A DNA stretch of 64,000 bases from an uncultured Hyphomicrobiales bacterium (GCA_903847605.1 CAINED010000044.1:124001-188000), one strand, 5' to 3'. Numbered from the stretch's first letter, positions 54,508-64,000 are shown. Notes: a model not told the origin generated them from the sequence alone. Program-made: numbers and translations.

Positions 54508-55314
54508 TCATTCGATAGACATGACCAGTGCGATCTTCCAGCCCGCTGCATCCTTGCGTAAGCATGTGCCTGATGGCGTCAGTTCCTCGAGGCCGATTGC
54601 GTCGGTGTAAGCGATCTTTCCTTCGGGCAAAGCGATGGCGTACCAGCCATCGGGCATGTTGGTCGCGACATCCGACAGCATCGGCACGAGTTCGCCCTTG
54701 GGAATACGCCCGGCGACTTTTGCCTTCTCGTCGGGCTTGTCGCGATAGTCGATGGGTTCGGACGCATAGCGCAGGAAGAGCGGATCGGCGCCGGTCGCCG
54801 TCACAATGGCGCGCGCGCGATTGCGGTCGTAAATCGCCCAGTTCGGCGTGCAGACGAGGCCGGGCGTTTCATGTCCGGTCGTCTGGCCGGATTCGAGCGC
54901 GCCGGAGATATGGCCGGTGATGGTCTCGTTGCGCAGGTCCTCGGTGATCTGCTCGACGGGAATGCCGGGACAGCAGAGCGTTTCGCGCAGGCGCTGCGCC
55001 GGGGGCTTCGACTTGTCGGACGACCGAACGCCCGGCGCGCCAGGCGTACAGGCGGCGAGCGGATCGGGCTTGCAGATGATCACCAGAACATCGGGTGCGA
55101 GCGCCGCCTCGATGGCCTTCACATCGTCGGCAGCGGCGGATTTCTTGAGTGATTCGATGAGCGTCTTCAAAGCCGGTTCCGGCGTGACGGCATTCATTGT
55201 TACGGCGACGCGCTGATAGGGCTTGACCTGCTGGGCATGCGCCGGCGCGGTCCATGCGACCAAACCGAGGATAACCGAGACGGCCAACGCCAGACGCCCA
55301 AGAAAATCAGACAT
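54508..55314 (-). CDS. Secreted protein with SH3-like domain
   Basis: A 268-residue exported protein with signal peptide cleaved near AHA-QQ. The middle holds Cys-rich loops (CKPDPLAACTPG, LCCPGIP, VCTPNW). The C-terminal part (about 190-250: IDYRDKPDEKAKVAGRIPKG, then DGWYAIALPEGKIAYTDAIGL) reads as a bacterial SH3 domain. The start at 55314 has GGGGA at good spacing. Likely periplasmic; SH3-like domains often bind peptidoglycan, but this is only an inference. Confidence 0.75.
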   Translation of the reverse strand: MSDFLGRLALAVSVILGLVAWTAPAHAQQVKPYQRVAVTMNAVTPEPALKTLIESLKKSAAADDVKAIEAALAPDVLVIICKPDPLAACTPGAPGVRSSDKSKPPAQRLRETLCCPGIPVEQITEDLRNETITGHISGALESGQTTGHETPGLVCTPNWAIYDRNRARAIVTATGADPLFLRYASEPIDYRDKPDEKAKVAGRIPKGELVPMLSDVATNMPDGWYAIALPEGKIAYTDAIGLEELTPSGTCLRKDAAGWKIALVMSIE

Positions 55315-55464
55315 GCCCATTCCCCGCAAATCACCTAGCGTCATTAGAGCATGTTCTCGCAAAGATGCATTCGTTTTTAGCCGCAGCGAGGTCCGGCGCG
55401 CACGCTTGCAGCTTGGCGCGAACTGTCCGGACCGCTATCACCGGCGCAATCATCGGGGGCGGAA

Positions 55465-55941
55465 ATGGGCGAGGATATCTTCGACAAGGGCAGGCGGATG
55501 ACGCCGCAGGAGGTAACCGCCTTCCTGAAGCAGCATTTTCCGCAAATCCGTCCCGGCGAAGATTTTTGCGTGGAGGCCATCGCGCCCATGTCGGCGCGGG
55601 TGCGGCTCGTCTATGGCGAGCGCCATTTGCGGCCCGGCGGGACAATCTCCGGGCCGGCCATGTTCTCGCTCGCCGACCTTTCGACCTATGCGGCGATTTT
55701 GGGCGAAATCGGCGTCGGCGGCGACCCTGATGCTGCCGACCGTTCGGCTGGCGCACTGAGCGTGACGACCAATCTCTCCATCAATTTTCTGCGCAAGCCC
55801 GAGCAGCGCGACCTCATCGGCGACGCCAAGCTGATGAAACTCGGCAAGCGGCTGGCCGTCGGGGAAGTCTGGCTCCATTCGGAAGGCGACAGCGAGCCGG
55901 TGGCGCACGCGGTCGCCACCTATTCGATCCCGCAGCGATAG
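55465..55941 (+). CDS. PaaI-type hotdog thioesterase
   Basis: A 158-residue hotdog-fold protein. The pattern MSARVRLVYGERHLRPGGTISGPAMFSLADLST, read in parts, is the helix and active-site region of PaaI/YbgC-like thioesterases, where the Asp in SLADLST acts; TNLSINFLRKP follows. The substrate would be an acyl- or aryl-CoA but cannot be specified. It is divergent from the SH3-like gene. Confidence 0.88.
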   Translation: MGEDIFDKGRRMTPQEVTAFLKQHFPQIRPGEDFCVEAIAPMSARVRLVYGERHLRPGGTISGPAMFSLADLSTYAAILGEIGVGGDPDAADRSAGALSVTTNLSINFLRKPEQRDLIGDAKLMKLGKRLAVGEVWLHSEGDSEPVAHAVATYSIPQR

Positions 55942-56044
55942 GGCGTCGGGGCAGCGCGTAACTTGTCATCGCGCTTCTTTGCTGGTGTGCCTGAAGCCGT
56001 AGCGGCTCTTGATTCGCCGCAGGAACATGCTTCGGACGGGCTTT

Positions 56045-57466
56045 ATGGCGGCATTTCCCTTTCAGCGCGTGCATTTCATCGGCATCGGCGGCGTCGGCAT
56101 GAGCGCGACGGCGATCCTTTTGCGCGACAGCGGCGTTGCGGTGACAGGATCGGACGAGGCCGTCTACCCGCCGATCTCCGACGTGCTGCGTGAGGAAAGG
56201 CTGGATTTCCGCACGCCTTACGACCCGAAGAATATCCCCGAAGGCGTCGACTGCATTGTCATCGGCAAGAATGCGAAGCTGGTGCCTGAGACCAACGCCG
56301 AAGTCGCGGAAGCCTTTGCGCGCGGCGTGAAGATATTGTCCTTCGCCGACGTGCTGGGCCTGCTGGCGCGCGAGCGCCGGCCCGTGGTTGTCGCCGGTTC
56401 CTTCGGCAAGACGACCAGCGTTTCCATGCTGGCGCATTGTCTCTCGGAGGCCGGGCTCGATCCCTCCTGGATGATCGGCGCCGTGCCACTGTCGCCGCCC
56501 AGCGCCGCGCATGTCGGCAAGGGCGAGTTCTATCTATTGGAGGGCGACGAATATCCTTCGTCCAACACCGACGACCGTTCTAAATTCTTGCACTACGATC
56601 CATCGCACTTGCTGCTGACGCCGCTGGCGCATGATCATGTCAACGTCTTTCCGACAATCGAAAACTATCTCGCGCCCTTCACGCAGTTGGTGGACATGGT
56701 GCCGAATAGCGGCGCGATCCTCGCATCGACCGGCGGCGAGTTGAGCGAGCGCTTTCTCTCCTCGCTCACGCGTCCCGTGACGACCTATGGCATCGGAAAA
56801 GGCGAATGGCAGGTCCGCGACATCGCCTGGGGCGAGCGCACGCGCTTCACCATCACGCATGCAGGCTCAGATGTCGTGCGCGTCGAGACCGGGCAGCTTG
56901 GCTTGCACAATATCGAGAACATGCTGGGCGTTGGCGCTTTCGTCGTCTCGCAGGGCATAGTGAGCGCCGACACATTCGCGACGACGATGGCGTCGTTTCG
57001 CGGCATCAAGCGGCGGCTCGATCGCAAGTCGGAAAAGACGCGCATTCCCATCTTCGAGGGTTTCGGCTCGTCCTACGACAAAGCGCGCAGCGCCATCGCC
57101 GCGATGAAGCAGCATTTTGGCGACCGAAAGCTGATTGTCGTCTTCGAGCCGCATACATTTTCGTGGCGCAATCGCGCGACCATGCACTGGTATGACGACG
57201 TTTTTGAAGGCGCCGCGAAAACATTTGTCTGGCATCCGGCGGAGCAGGGGGCCGGCACGCACGAACAGGTGACGCAGGCCTATATCGTCGCGCGCATCGC
57301 TGCGGCGGGTTACGATGTGACGGCGCTATCTGAACCGAAGGCGGCGCTATCAGCCATCGCCGATGCGCTGAGCGATGATTGCGCGGTGTTGTTTTTGACC
57401 TCGGGCAATCTCGGCGGTCTCATCGAGGCGCTGCCGCCGGTGGCGGAGGCGAGGTTTCCGATTTGA
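56045..57466 (+). CDS. mpl: UDP-MurNAc:L-alanyl-gamma-D-glutamyl-meso-DAP ligase (Mpl-like)
   Basis: A 473-residue Mur ligase of the recycling type, which joins recovered murein tripeptide to UDP-MurNAc. N-terminal domain: VHFIGIGGVGMSA. The ATP loop reads AGSFGKTTSVSML, with Ser where Mur ligases have Thr. The central motif LLEGDEYPSSNTDDRSKFLHY is diagnostic of Mpl rather than MurC. C-terminal part: FEPHTFSWRN. The start at 56045 precedes the first strand directly. Function is inferred from the family. Confidence 0.87.
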   Translation: MAAFPFQRVHFIGIGGVGMSATAILLRDSGVAVTGSDEAVYPPISDVLREERLDFRTPYDPKNIPEGVDCIVIGKNAKLVPETNAEVAEAFARGVKILSFADVLGLLARERRPVVVAGSFGKTTSVSMLAHCLSEAGLDPSWMIGAVPLSPPSAAHVGKGEFYLLEGDEYPSSNTDDRSKFLHYDPSHLLLTPLAHDHVNVFPTIENYLAPFTQLVDMVPNSGAILASTGGELSERFLSSLTRPVTTYGIGKGEWQVRDIAWGERTRFTITHAGSDVVRVETGQLGLHNIENMLGVGAFVVSQGIVSADTFATTMASFRGIKRRLDRKSEKTRIPIFEGFGSSYDKARSAIAAMKQHFGDRKLIVVFEPHTFSWRNRATMHWYDDVFEGAAKTFVWHPAEQGAGTHEQVTQAYIVARIAAAGYDVTALSEPKAALSAIADALSDDCAVLFLTSGNLGGLIEALPPVAEARFPI

Positions 57467-57493
57467 AGTGAATGCAGGGTATGTTGGAGCGCT

Positions 57494-58996
57494 TCAATAC
57501 GCGTTCCGCGTATCCAGTAGCGACATCGGCGTTTTCAGCAGTATGTAGAGATCGAAGCCGAGCGACCAGTTGTCGATGTAGTGGAGATCGTGCTGTACGC
57601 GCTGCTCGATCTTGTCGAGCGTATCGGTCTCGCCGCGCCAGCCGTTGATCTGCGCCCAGCCTGTAATGCCGGGCTTCACGCGGTGGCGCGCGAAATAGCC
57701 CTCGACGGCATCGTCATAGGTCACGCCATCGGCCTTGGCCTGCATGGCGAGAGGGCGAGGCCCCACCAGCGAGAGTTCGCCGCGCAGCACGTTGATGAGT
57801 TGCGGCAGCTCGTCGATGGACGTTTTGCGGATAAAGCGGCCGACGCGTGTGACGCGCGGGTCGTCCTTCGTCACCAGTTTTGATGCCTTCATGTCGCTCT
57901 GGTCAGCATACATAGAGCGGAACTTGAAGACGCGGATGGGCTCGTTGTTGAAGCCGTAACGCTGCTGACGGAAGAAAACCGGGCCGCGCGAGTCCCGTTT
58001 GATGGCAATCGCCACAACGGCAAACAGCGGCGACAGCGCCAGCAATGCGAGCGCCGCGATCACGCGATCCTCGATGGCTTTCACCGCGATCGCCCAGTCC
58101 GACATCGGACGGTCGAACAGGGGCAGGAAGGGTACATCGCCGATATAGTTGTAGGCGCGGGCGCGCAGCTTCAGCTTGCTCGCATGGGCGCTGATGCGAA
58201 TGTCGATAGGCAGCACCCAAAGCTTTTTCAGAAGTTGCAGTACGCGCTCTTCAGCTGTTGGCGGCAAGGCGATGATGATGAGATCGACATTTTCCTCGCG
58301 GCAGAAGGCAGCGAGATCCTCGAATTGTCCGAGCTTGCGATAGGGGCCGACGACCTCCGGCGAGCGATCTTCGCCGCGGTCGTCGAAGAGACCGAGAATG
58401 GAGATCGTGTCGCGCGCCGTCTTGTCGAGCGAGGCGATGAGGTCTGCCGCGGTTTGTCCTCCGCCGGCGACGACGGCGCGGCGCACGAGGCGTCCTTCCC
58501 GTTTCCATCGTGCGATCAGCGCGCTTGCTGCAACGCGCGCTGTGGCCATCAGGCACCATCCACCCGCGAACCAGAGCGCAATCCAGCCACGCAGCGGCGC
58601 GGCATCCTTGCCGAGCAGGAAAGTGGCGACGATCACGGCGGCGAGTCCGAGAAACAGCCACTGGCCGCTTTCCGCAATCTGGCGCACGCCATTTCGCAGG
58701 GCAGGGATCGTATAGGCATAGCGCCATTGCAGCGCCGCTATGACAAAGGCGGAAACGATGAGGCAGACAACGGTGACCGTGGTGGCCGTCATCTGCGTTC
58801 CGACACTAATGGCTGCCGCAACGCCCGCGAGATTGACCGCGAGAAAATCGGCGACCAGCACGGCGGCGATGACGCGCGGCTGCGAAATCCGTGGCGGCAG
58901 TTTCGCGTTGGCGCGAAGCTTTGAATAATCTTGCGCCAAAAATTCCGGCGGCGGGACGTGGGCGTTCATGGGGTTGGAATCCGGCTGATCTGCCAT
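57494..58996 (-). CDS. Undecaprenyl-phosphate glucose phosphotransferase-like (WcaJ-type) protein
   Basis: A 500-residue polyprenyl glycosylphosphotransferase that starts exopolysaccharide repeat synthesis by placing a hexose-phosphate on undecaprenyl phosphate. Four N-terminal membrane helices, a CoA-binding-like Rossmann part ([16 protein letters not shown]), then the sugar transferase domain with [48 protein letters not shown] and GITGWAQI. No other polysaccharide gene is in the window. The start could also be Met at 58969. Confidence 0.92.
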   Translation of the reverse strand: MADQPDSNPMNAHVPPPEFLAQDYSKLRANAKLPPRISQPRVIAAVLVADFLAVNLAGVAAAISVGTQMTATTVTVVCLIVSAFVIAALQWRYAYTIPALRNGVRQIAESGQWLFLGLAAVIVATFLLGKDAAPLRGWIALWFAGGWCLMATARVAASALIARWKREGRLVRRAVVAGGGQTAADLIASLDKTARDTISILGLFDDRGEDRSPEVVGPYRKLGQFEDLAAFCREENVDLIIIALPPTAEERVLQLLKKLWVLPIDIRISAHASKLKLRARAYNYIGDVPFLPLFDRPMSDWAIAVKAIEDRVIAALALLALSPLFAVVAIAIKRDSRGPVFFRQQRYGFNNEPIRVFKFRSMYADQSDMKASKLVTKDDPRVTRVGRFIRKTSIDELPQLINVLRGELSLVGPRPLAMQAKADGVTYDDAVEGYFARHRVKPGITGWAQINGWRGETDTLDKIEQRVQHDLHYIDNWSLGFDLYILLKTPMSLLDTRNAY

Positions 58997-59198
58997 CGAC
59001 CATAGCTGCGATGGGTTAAACGCGGTCTAACAGACGGATTTTTGGCCATTTTCCCTTGCGTCAGATAAATTCTGCTGGCGGGTCAATTGTTTCGCTGGGC
59101 TCCAAGCGCTACGTCACAAAGGCCGAACGAAGAATGAGGTATAATAATACCGTATTCAGAAAATGCCGATTTTTCGAAGGGAATCGCGGCTGAATGGG

Positions 59199-59228
59199 TT
59201 GACGCCAACGCGTTTCGCGAATTATACG
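59199..59228 (+). promoter_or_regulatory. Candidate sigma-70-type promoter for rplM-rpsI
   Basis: TTGACG and TTATAC are separated by 17 bases, about 60 bases upstream of rplM. A second AT-rich TATAAT at 59140 has no clear -35. Both lie in the 290-base gap that otherwise holds nothing I can identify. Confidence 0.65.
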
Positions 59229-59289
59229 CGCGCACCGTCCGGGCGATCCTCTCGATTGTTCCGGGCCTTTCCTAGGGATTTTTCCTCTC

Positions 59290-59760
59290 ATGTTCGCCAC
59301 GACTACCTCGACCAAACCGGCCGATGTCGAAAAGAAGTGGATCGTCATCGACGCCAACGGGCTCGTTGTCGGCCGCCTCGCGACCATCGTCGCCACCCGC
59401 CTGCGCGGCAAGCACAAGGCTTCCTTCACGCCCCATGTCGATGACGGCGACAACGTCATCATCGTCAACGCGGAGAAGGTGGTGTTCACCGGTCGCAAGC
59501 TCGACCAGAAGAACTACTACCATCACACCGGCTTCCCCGGCGGCATCAAGGAACGCAACGCGAAGTTCATCATCGAAGGCCGCTTCCCCGAGCGGATCAT
59601 CGAGAAGGCCGTCGAGCGCATGATCCCGCGTGGACCGCTTGGCCGTCAGCAGATGTCGAACCTGCGCGTCTACAAGGGCCCGGAGCATCCGCACGCTGCC
59701 CAGAACCCGGTCGCGCTCGATGTCGGCGCTCTCAATTCCAAGAACAAGCGGAGCGCCTGA
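59290..59760 (+). CDS. rplM: 50S ribosomal protein L13
   Basis: A 156-residue L13 with [42 protein letters not shown] and [12 protein letters not shown]. The C-terminal extension is usual for alphaproteobacteria. rpsI follows two bases after its stop. Confidence 0.98.
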   Translation: MFATTTSTKPADVEKKWIVIDANGLVVGRLATIVATRLRGKHKASFTPHVDDGDNVIIVNAEKVVFTGRKLDQKNYYHHTGFPGGIKERNAKFIIEGRFPERIIEKAVERMIPRGPLGRQQMSNLRVYKGPEHPHAAQNPVALDVGALNSKNKRSA

Positions 59761-59762
59761 AC

Positions 59763-60242
59763 ATGGCCGAGACCCTTTCCTCCCTGCAGGACCTCAAGGA
59801 CAGCGCTGTGGCGCCCGCGCCGGAAGCGCCTGTTCATGTCCAGAAGCTCGACAAGTACGGCCGCGCCTATGCCACCGGCAAGCGCAAGAACGCGGTCGCC
59901 CGCGTCTGGATCAAGCCGGGCTCCGGCAAGATTCTGGTCAACGACCGCGAGTTCAACGTCTATTTCGCCCGTCCGGTGCTGCGCATGATCGTCGAGCAGC
60001 CGCTCGTCGTCGCCGCGCGCAAGGGCCAGTACGACCTGATGGTGAAGGTGGCCGGTGGCGGCCTCTCCGGTCAGGCGGGCGCCGTGCGTCACGGCCTTTC
60101 CAAGGCGCTCACCTATTTCGAACCTGACCTGCGCAAGGTGCTCAAGCCCGAAGGCTTCCTCACCCGCGACCCGCGCGTCGTCGAACGCAAGAAGTACGGC
60201 AAGGCCAAGGCTCGCCGCAGCTTCCAGTTCTCGAAGCGCTGA
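59763..60242 (+). CDS. rpsI: 30S ribosomal protein S9
   Basis: A 159-residue S9. An N-terminal extension of about 35 residues precedes [20 protein letters not shown], the core opening. [19 protein letters not shown] and the C-terminal [11 protein letters not shown], which reaches the decoding site, are present. Confidence 0.98.
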   Translation: MAETLSSLQDLKDSAVAPAPEAPVHVQKLDKYGRAYATGKRKNAVARVWIKPGSGKILVNDREFNVYFARPVLRMIVEQPLVVAARKGQYDLMVKVAGGGLSGQAGAVRHGLSKALTYFEPDLRKVLKPEGFLTRDPRVVERKKYGKAKARRSFQFSKR

Positions 60243-60266
60243 TCTATTCGGGTTTCCATCGCTTCG

Positions 60267-60298
60267 AAGGCCGCGCCCCGTGCGCGGCCTTTTCGTTT
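60267..60298 (+). terminator. Rho-independent terminator of rplM-rpsI
   Basis: A perfect 10-bp stem AAGGCCGCGC/GCGCGGCCTT with a 5-base loop, followed by TTCGTTT, 25 bases past the stop of rpsI. Confidence 0.9.
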
Positions 60299-60325
60299 GG
60301 GGAGAGCGCGGCGTAACAATGCGCG

Positions 60326-60649
60326 ATGACTACTGTCGCCGCCTATATCCTCGCCGCCATCGCCGAGATCGCCGGATGTTTTGCTTTCTGGGCCTGGATC
60401 CGGCTCGGCAAGCCCGTGTGGTGGCTCATTCCCGGCGTCGCGTCGCTATTGATTTTCGCCTGGGCGCTGACATGGGTTGAAAGTGCAGCGGCCGGGCGTG
60501 CCTACGCGGCCTATGGCGGCGTCTATATTTGCGCAGCGCTGCTGTGGCTGTGGTTTGCCGAGGGCGTGCGCCCGGACCGCTGGGACTTGGCGGGCGGCAT
60601 CGTCTGCCTGATTGGCGCAGCGATGATTATCGCCGGACCGCGGGGGTAA
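60326..60649 (+). CDS. YnfA family small membrane protein
   Basis: A 107-residue protein with four membrane helices. It matches the YnfA/UPF0060 pattern: [37 protein letters not shown] and [12 protein letters not shown]. Members resemble small multidrug exporters, but their transport role is not well settled. Confidence 0.9.
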   Translation: MTTVAAYILAAIAEIAGCFAFWAWIRLGKPVWWLIPGVASLLIFAWALTWVESAAAGRAYAAYGGVYICAALLWLWFAEGVRPDRWDLAGGIVCLIGAAMIIAGPRG

Positions 60650-60653
60650 GCGA

Positions 60654-61751
60654 CTATCGCGCCTGCGCCGTATTCATCGCCAACATGGTCGAGGCGTCCG
60701 CGACGACGACGATGCGCGTGACTTCGCCGCGTTTGAACGCGTTCAGGAATTTCGCGTAGTCGCGGAAAGCGACGCAGCCGTGCGAATCCCCGTTCGGTCC
60801 CAGCAGGTAGCTGTGCGCCAGAATGCCGTCGCGGCCGAACATGCGTCCGGGCTCGGTCGGCAGCATGCGGATGGCCTCGACGCCGTGGAAGAGCCGCTCG
60901 CGCATCTTGAGGGTATAGGTGTTCGGCGGCGTCGCGCCCTTCATGCGCACATGGGTATAGCGCGGGTTGTCGCGCTTGTCGGCGATGCCCGAATGCGCCT
61001 CCAACTGCGAGCCGTCGGGCATGTAAACCTTGCCCTGATTGATGACGTAGAAAGCGGTTTTTTCCACCGGGACCGGGCGGCGGAACGGCGACATGTTGCG
61101 CAGGGGATTGTCGCGGTCGTCGTTTAAAGGCGCATAGGCGAGAAGCGTCGAGGACTCTTTCGATGGCGGTTCTGCTGGTGCGCTGAAGATGCGCTGGAAG
61201 AAATTGGGTTCGCTGGTCTGGCGAACATCGCTTGCAGGCGCAGAAACCGGCTGCGCGACCGGGGCGCGCGCGACGACCGTGCGCTGACCATTCTGGCGGA
61301 ACGGATTGACCGGGGGCAGGGGAACGGCTTCCGCCTCTGGAGGCGCAACTTCGGGAACCTGAGCCGGCTCCGTCGCCGCAACCTGCACCGCCGCAGGCTC
61401 CGGTGCGGGCTCTACGATAATATGCGTTTCAAGCGCAGCGCTGCGAACCGGCTCGCGCATGGCTATGGCGTTGGCCGGATCGTTCGATAAGGGAGCGCCG
61501 AAGACGATGTCCGCCATCGTCAGGCGGCTGGCAGCCAGTGTCGTGCGGTAGATTGGCGCTTCAGCGACAGCAGGCTTCTGCGGAATGCTCGCCGTCGTAA
61601 GATCAGCTGCGCTATTGACAGCGCGTCCTGCAGGCGAAGCCATCAAAGCGGAAAGTCCGATGCCTGCCAGCAGCAACATCAGAGCGCTATGGCGGCGCTT
61701 GCGTGGCGACGAGAGATAGACCTGCTGAGGCAGGGGATCGTGGTAACGCAT
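60654..61751 (-). CDS. DUF2778 (Tlde1-like) transpeptidase-fold protein
   Basis: A 365-residue protein with one N-terminal membrane anchor (about 22-42), a Pro/Ala-rich linker (about 100-225), and a C-terminal catalytic-type domain. In the latter, His313 (AHSYLLGP), His324 and Cys326 (DSHGCVAF) match the L,D-transpeptidase-like active site of DUF2778 (Tlde1 amidases). Rhizobiales carry many chromosomal members outside type VI loci, so a role in cell-wall remodelling is more likely than toxin action. No immunity gene is seen beside it. Confidence 0.87.
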   Translation of the reverse strand: MRYHDPLPQQVYLSSPRKRRHSALMLLLAGIGLSALMASPAGRAVNSAADLTTASIPQKPAVAEAPIYRTTLAASRLTMADIVFGAPLSNDPANAIAMREPVRSAALETHIIVEPAPEPAAVQVAATEPAQVPEVAPPEAEAVPLPPVNPFRQNGQRTVVARAPVAQPVSAPASDVRQTSEPNFFQRIFSAPAEPPSKESSTLLAYAPLNDDRDNPLRNMSPFRRPVPVEKTAFYVINQGKVYMPDGSQLEAHSGIADKRDNPRYTHVRMKGATPPNTYTLKMRERLFHGVEAIRMLPTEPGRMFGRDGILAHSYLLGPNGDSHGCVAFRDYAKFLNAFKRGEVTRIVVVADASTMLAMNTAQAR

Positions 61752-62058
61752 GCACGCAAACTCACGCTGCGCTGGCTTTCTGCGACCTGTCGCGCCAGCC
61801 GAATTGAAAATTACAGACGTGAGAGTGCGGCCGTTATGGTTAATGTTTCGCCAAGAGATCGATGAAAAAGCACGTGATTCTTTGCACGCCGCGGTAAGTG
61901 ATGGTCGCTGTGTACAGCTTCATGCGCAGCTTAGATTGCGCGCGACAGCTTGGCCGGGCAACAGCGTCAAGCGGTTGCCGCCGAAGATTTCGCCTGTATA
62001 CACGGGGCAGGATTGCAACACAGCGCCAGTTCAAGGCGAGCGCTTGAAGGAGGAGAGA
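61752..62058. other. Intergenic region, no gene identified
   Basis: About 307 bases between divergent genes. The downstream reading frame is open backwards through it, but AAGGAGG at 62047 and the signal peptide fix the start at 62059. It should hold both promoters; I see no clear elements. Confidence 0.5.
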
Positions 62059-63048
62059 ATGAAACTTTCGACAACACTGGCGCGCGCCGCCGCAGCACTC
62101 CTCGCCCTCGCGGCTGGCGGAGCGGCCACAACGGTGCAGGCGCAGGACGCGGCGAATTTTCCGAACCGAGCGATCCGCGTGATCGTTCCTTTCGCCGCCG
62201 GCGGCGGCAACGACATCTTTGCCCGTCTCGTCGGCGCGAAGGTTTCCGAGATGATCGGCCAGCAACTCGTGATCGAGAACCGCCCCGCCGCGGGCGGTCG
62301 CGTCGCCGCCGAATATGTCGCCAACCAGCCCGGCGACGGCTACACGCTCTTCGTCGGCGCGAGCGGCGTGATGTCGATCGCTTCCGCTGTTTTTCCGAAG
62401 CTGCCTTATCATCCTACGAAGAGCTTCGTGCCGCTGACGATGATTGCGGACTTCCCGCTCATTCTCGTCAGCCCGCCGAATCTTCCTGTGAAGACAGTCG
62501 CCGAGCTCGTTGATTACGCGAAGAAAAATCCAGACAAGTCGAACTACGCCTCGACCTCCCCGGCCTTCATCCTTGCGACCGAACTACTGAAACTGAAGAC
62601 CGGCATGCCCGCCACCAATTTTCCGGTGAAGAGCAGCATGGAAATGGTCCAGTGCGTGAATCAGGGCAATTGCCTGCTCGCGATGTCCGATCCGCCGCCG
62701 GCCGTCCCGCAGATCAAGGACAACCGGGTCAAGGCGCTCGCCGTGACAGGCAAGGTGCGTTCGGAGGAACTGCCCGATGTGCCCAGCATGGCCGAACTCG
62801 GCTATCCCGAAGTCAACACGCGGCTGTGGTCCGGCTTCTTCGCGCCCGCCAGCACGCCACCGGCTCTCGCCAAAAGGCTCGAACAGATTTTCAGCGCCGC
62901 CGTGCGCGACGCCACGGTCAGCAGCAGGCTGAAGGCCATGGCGGCCAATCCCGGCGGCATCGGTTCGGACGAATTTCGCAAGATCATCGACGCCGACATC
63001 GAAGCCTATGTTCAGGTTGTGAAGGCGGCGAACCTGAAATTCGAATAA
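62059..63048 (+). CDS. TctC-like tripartite tricarboxylate transporter binding protein
   Basis: A 329-residue periplasmic binding protein. The signal peptide ends at VQA-QD. Family features: AIRVIVPFAAGGGNDIFAR, IGQQLVIENRPAAGGRVAAEYVA, GYTLFVGASGV and PDVPSMAELGYPEV. The ATG has AAGGAGGAG at ideal spacing. TctA and TctB partners are absent from the window, as for the protein at 26598. Confidence 0.93.
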   Translation: MKLSTTLARAAAALLALAAGGAATTVQAQDAANFPNRAIRVIVPFAAGGGNDIFARLVGAKVSEMIGQQLVIENRPAAGGRVAAEYVANQPGDGYTLFVGASGVMSIASAVFPKLPYHPTKSFVPLTMIADFPLILVSPPNLPVKTVAELVDYAKKNPDKSNYASTSPAFILATELLKLKTGMPATNFPVKSSMEMVQCVNQGNCLLAMSDPPPAVPQIKDNRVKALAVTGKVRSEELPDVPSMAELGYPEVNTRLWSGFFAPASTPPALAKRLEQIFSAAVRDATVSSRLKAMAANPGGIGSDEFRKIIDADIEAYVQVVKAANLKFE

Positions 63049-63226
63049 GCGCAAACGAAACTATTCAACATCCGGGCGGGACGTTTCTGCGGTCCGCCTT
63101 TTTCATCAAATCTTTATGATGGCGCAGGTTTTCGCGTGCGCTCTGGCACGCGATGTGCGCTGGCGCACTTGCCGCCCGCAAAGGGCATGGCCATTGTGGA
63201 CCCCCCGCCTCAAGGAGATTCCTCGC

Positions 63227-64000
63227 ATGTCTTTCGCACGCCATCGCGCACATCTGTTCGCCGCCGTTTCCGTGATTTCGCTCTCAGCCGCAAGCGTTGC
63301 GCTTGCCGCCGACTTCACCATCGACAACGTCAACATCAAGCCGACGGACAAGGGCGCGACGGTCATCATCAAGACGATCGACGTGCGCGGCGCCAATGTC
63401 AGCAAGGAAGAATTCGCGCGCATCTACGATCCGAACACGCCGAAGGATCAGCGCGCGGCGCTTGCCAAGAAGCTGCAATTCGAGAGCGTCACGGTCCCCG
63501 AAATCGTTCTCCAGCGCACCGACGAAAAGCCCGGCACGATCACGTTCCGCGGCTATCAGATGACGAAATACAATCAGGGCATGTTCGCGCGCTTCGCCAT
63601 GGCGGGAATGGAAGGCAAATTCCGTCCGGACGAAGGCGGCGGCGACGCGACACTCAAATCCGGCCCGCTGACGATCGAAGACGCCGATCTCTCCAAGGCC
63701 ATCGACGCCGCGATGAAGGGCGATCTGGCCGACGCCGCGCCGCGCATAGGCAAGTTCGATTTCCGCGATTTCGAAGTTCGTTTTCCAGAGAAGTCGGCGG
63801 GAGCTCCGCTGTTGCACACGTTCCGCCTCGGCGCGTTCAACGTGACGGCGACCTATTCCGGCGATGTGCCGCTCAAGAGCCTCGTCGATATCAGGAACGC
63901 CGTTTTCGTGCCCGCGCCGAATTCCGGCGCCGCCATGGGCATGCAGCAATTCGGCTATAATCAGGTCGACGTCGGCCTGAAGGGCGAGGGCACGTACAAT
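63227..64000 (+). CDS. Secreted protein of unknown function, 3'-truncated by window edge
   Basis: 258 codons are visible without a stop, so the gene continues past the right edge. The N-terminus MSFARHRAHLFAAVSVISLS is a signal peptide with cleavage near ALA-AD (residue 27). The mature part is beta-rich and charged, with the recurring theme FTIDNVNIKPTDKG and FDFRDFEVRFPEK. AAGGAG lies 10 bases before the ATG. I do not recognise a family. Confidence 0.72.
   Translation, partial: MSFARHRAHLFAAVSVISLSAASVALAADFTIDNVNIKPTDKGATVIIKTIDVRGANVSKEEFARIYDPNTPKDQRAALAKKLQFESVTVPEIVLQRTDEKPGTITFRGYQMTKYNQGMFARFAMAGMEGKFRPDEGGGDATLKSGPLTIEDADLSKAIDAAMKGDLADAAPRIGKFDFRDFEVRFPEKSAGAPLLHTFRLGAFNVTATYSGDVPLKSLVDIRNAVFVPAPNSGAAMGMQQFGYNQVDVGLKGEGTYN

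Noticed and set aside
58997-59289. A tRNA or small RNA gene in the gap before rplM
   Set aside because: I found no cloverleaf-like arms or terminal CCA; only a promoter-like pair near 59199-59228 is convincing.
60654-61751. DUF2778 protein as a type VI secretion toxin
   Set aside because: There is a membrane anchor and long linker, no type VI or immunity gene nearby, and such proteins are numerous in Rhizobiales chromosomes; a house-keeping cell-wall role is more likely.

Overview
This is a GC-rich, chromosome-like stretch of an alphaproteobacterium, most probably of the order Hyphomicrobiales (Rhizobiales). The evidence is gene content and order: der, purF-SDR, cvpA, radA, dnaB-alr, the rpsF-rpsR-(DUF2232)-rplI ribosomal operon, fabD-fabG-acpP-fabF-mltG, an isoaspartyl-methyltransferase-like gene next to a TolC-type channel, a PopZ/DUF2497 protein next to valS, and rplM-rpsI. 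Family level cannot be decided from the sequence alone. I found no tRNA or rRNA gene, CRISPR array, transposase or phage gene.

Layout. 1-16.8 kb is mostly housekeeping: Der (cut by the left edge), a prokaryotic ionotropic-glutamate-receptor-like channel, an SDR and PurF, CvpA, RadA, an EEP-family phosphoesterase, a small cytochrome c, Alr and DnaB, PPK2, the L9/S18/S6 operon, and small stress-type proteins (DUF3008, PRC-barrel, GlcG/HbpS-like). 17-28 kb is accessory. Two paralogous EamA transporters flank a gene that reads as an edema-factor/ExoY-type nucleotidyl cyclase domain. A BKACE-family enzyme, a small catabolic cluster (flavin/2Fe-2S reductase, two VOC proteins, a GST, an ABC-type binding protein), a dienelactone hydrolase and an orphan TctC-like binding protein follow. 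27.6-29.8 kb is an ECF42-type sigma factor unit with its DGPF/YciI partner and a MAPEG protein. 30-35.7 kb is the fatty-acid synthesis operon and MltG. 35.8-45.4 kb holds a third EamA transporter, a D-2-hydroxyacid dehydrogenase, an amidohydrolase, EcsC, a transglutaminase-like cysteine protease, Pcm, TolC and PopZ.

45.5-54 kb holds valS, convergent with a giant (about 1,850 codon) FG-GAP/RTX gene that is cut by one in-frame amber codon. 54-64 kb returns to mixed housekeeping: a CoA-binding protein, an SH3-like secreted protein, a thioesterase, an Mpl-like Mur ligase, a polyprenyl glycosylphosphotransferase, rplM-rpsI, a YnfA-like protein, a DUF2778 (Tlde1-like) protein, a second TctC-like binding protein, and a secreted protein of unknown function cut by the right edge.

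The most interesting items are the ExoY/edema-factor-like cyclase at 18197-19027, the glutamate-receptor homologue at 1123-2223 whose pore loop resembles animal AMPA receptors rather than potassium channels, and the nonsense-interrupted, internally duplicated RTX/FG-GAP giant gene. Several enzymes also lack an expected active-site residue: a dehydrogenase with His to Arg, a BKACE with a metal His replaced by Ala, and an EEP protein with Leu for Asp.
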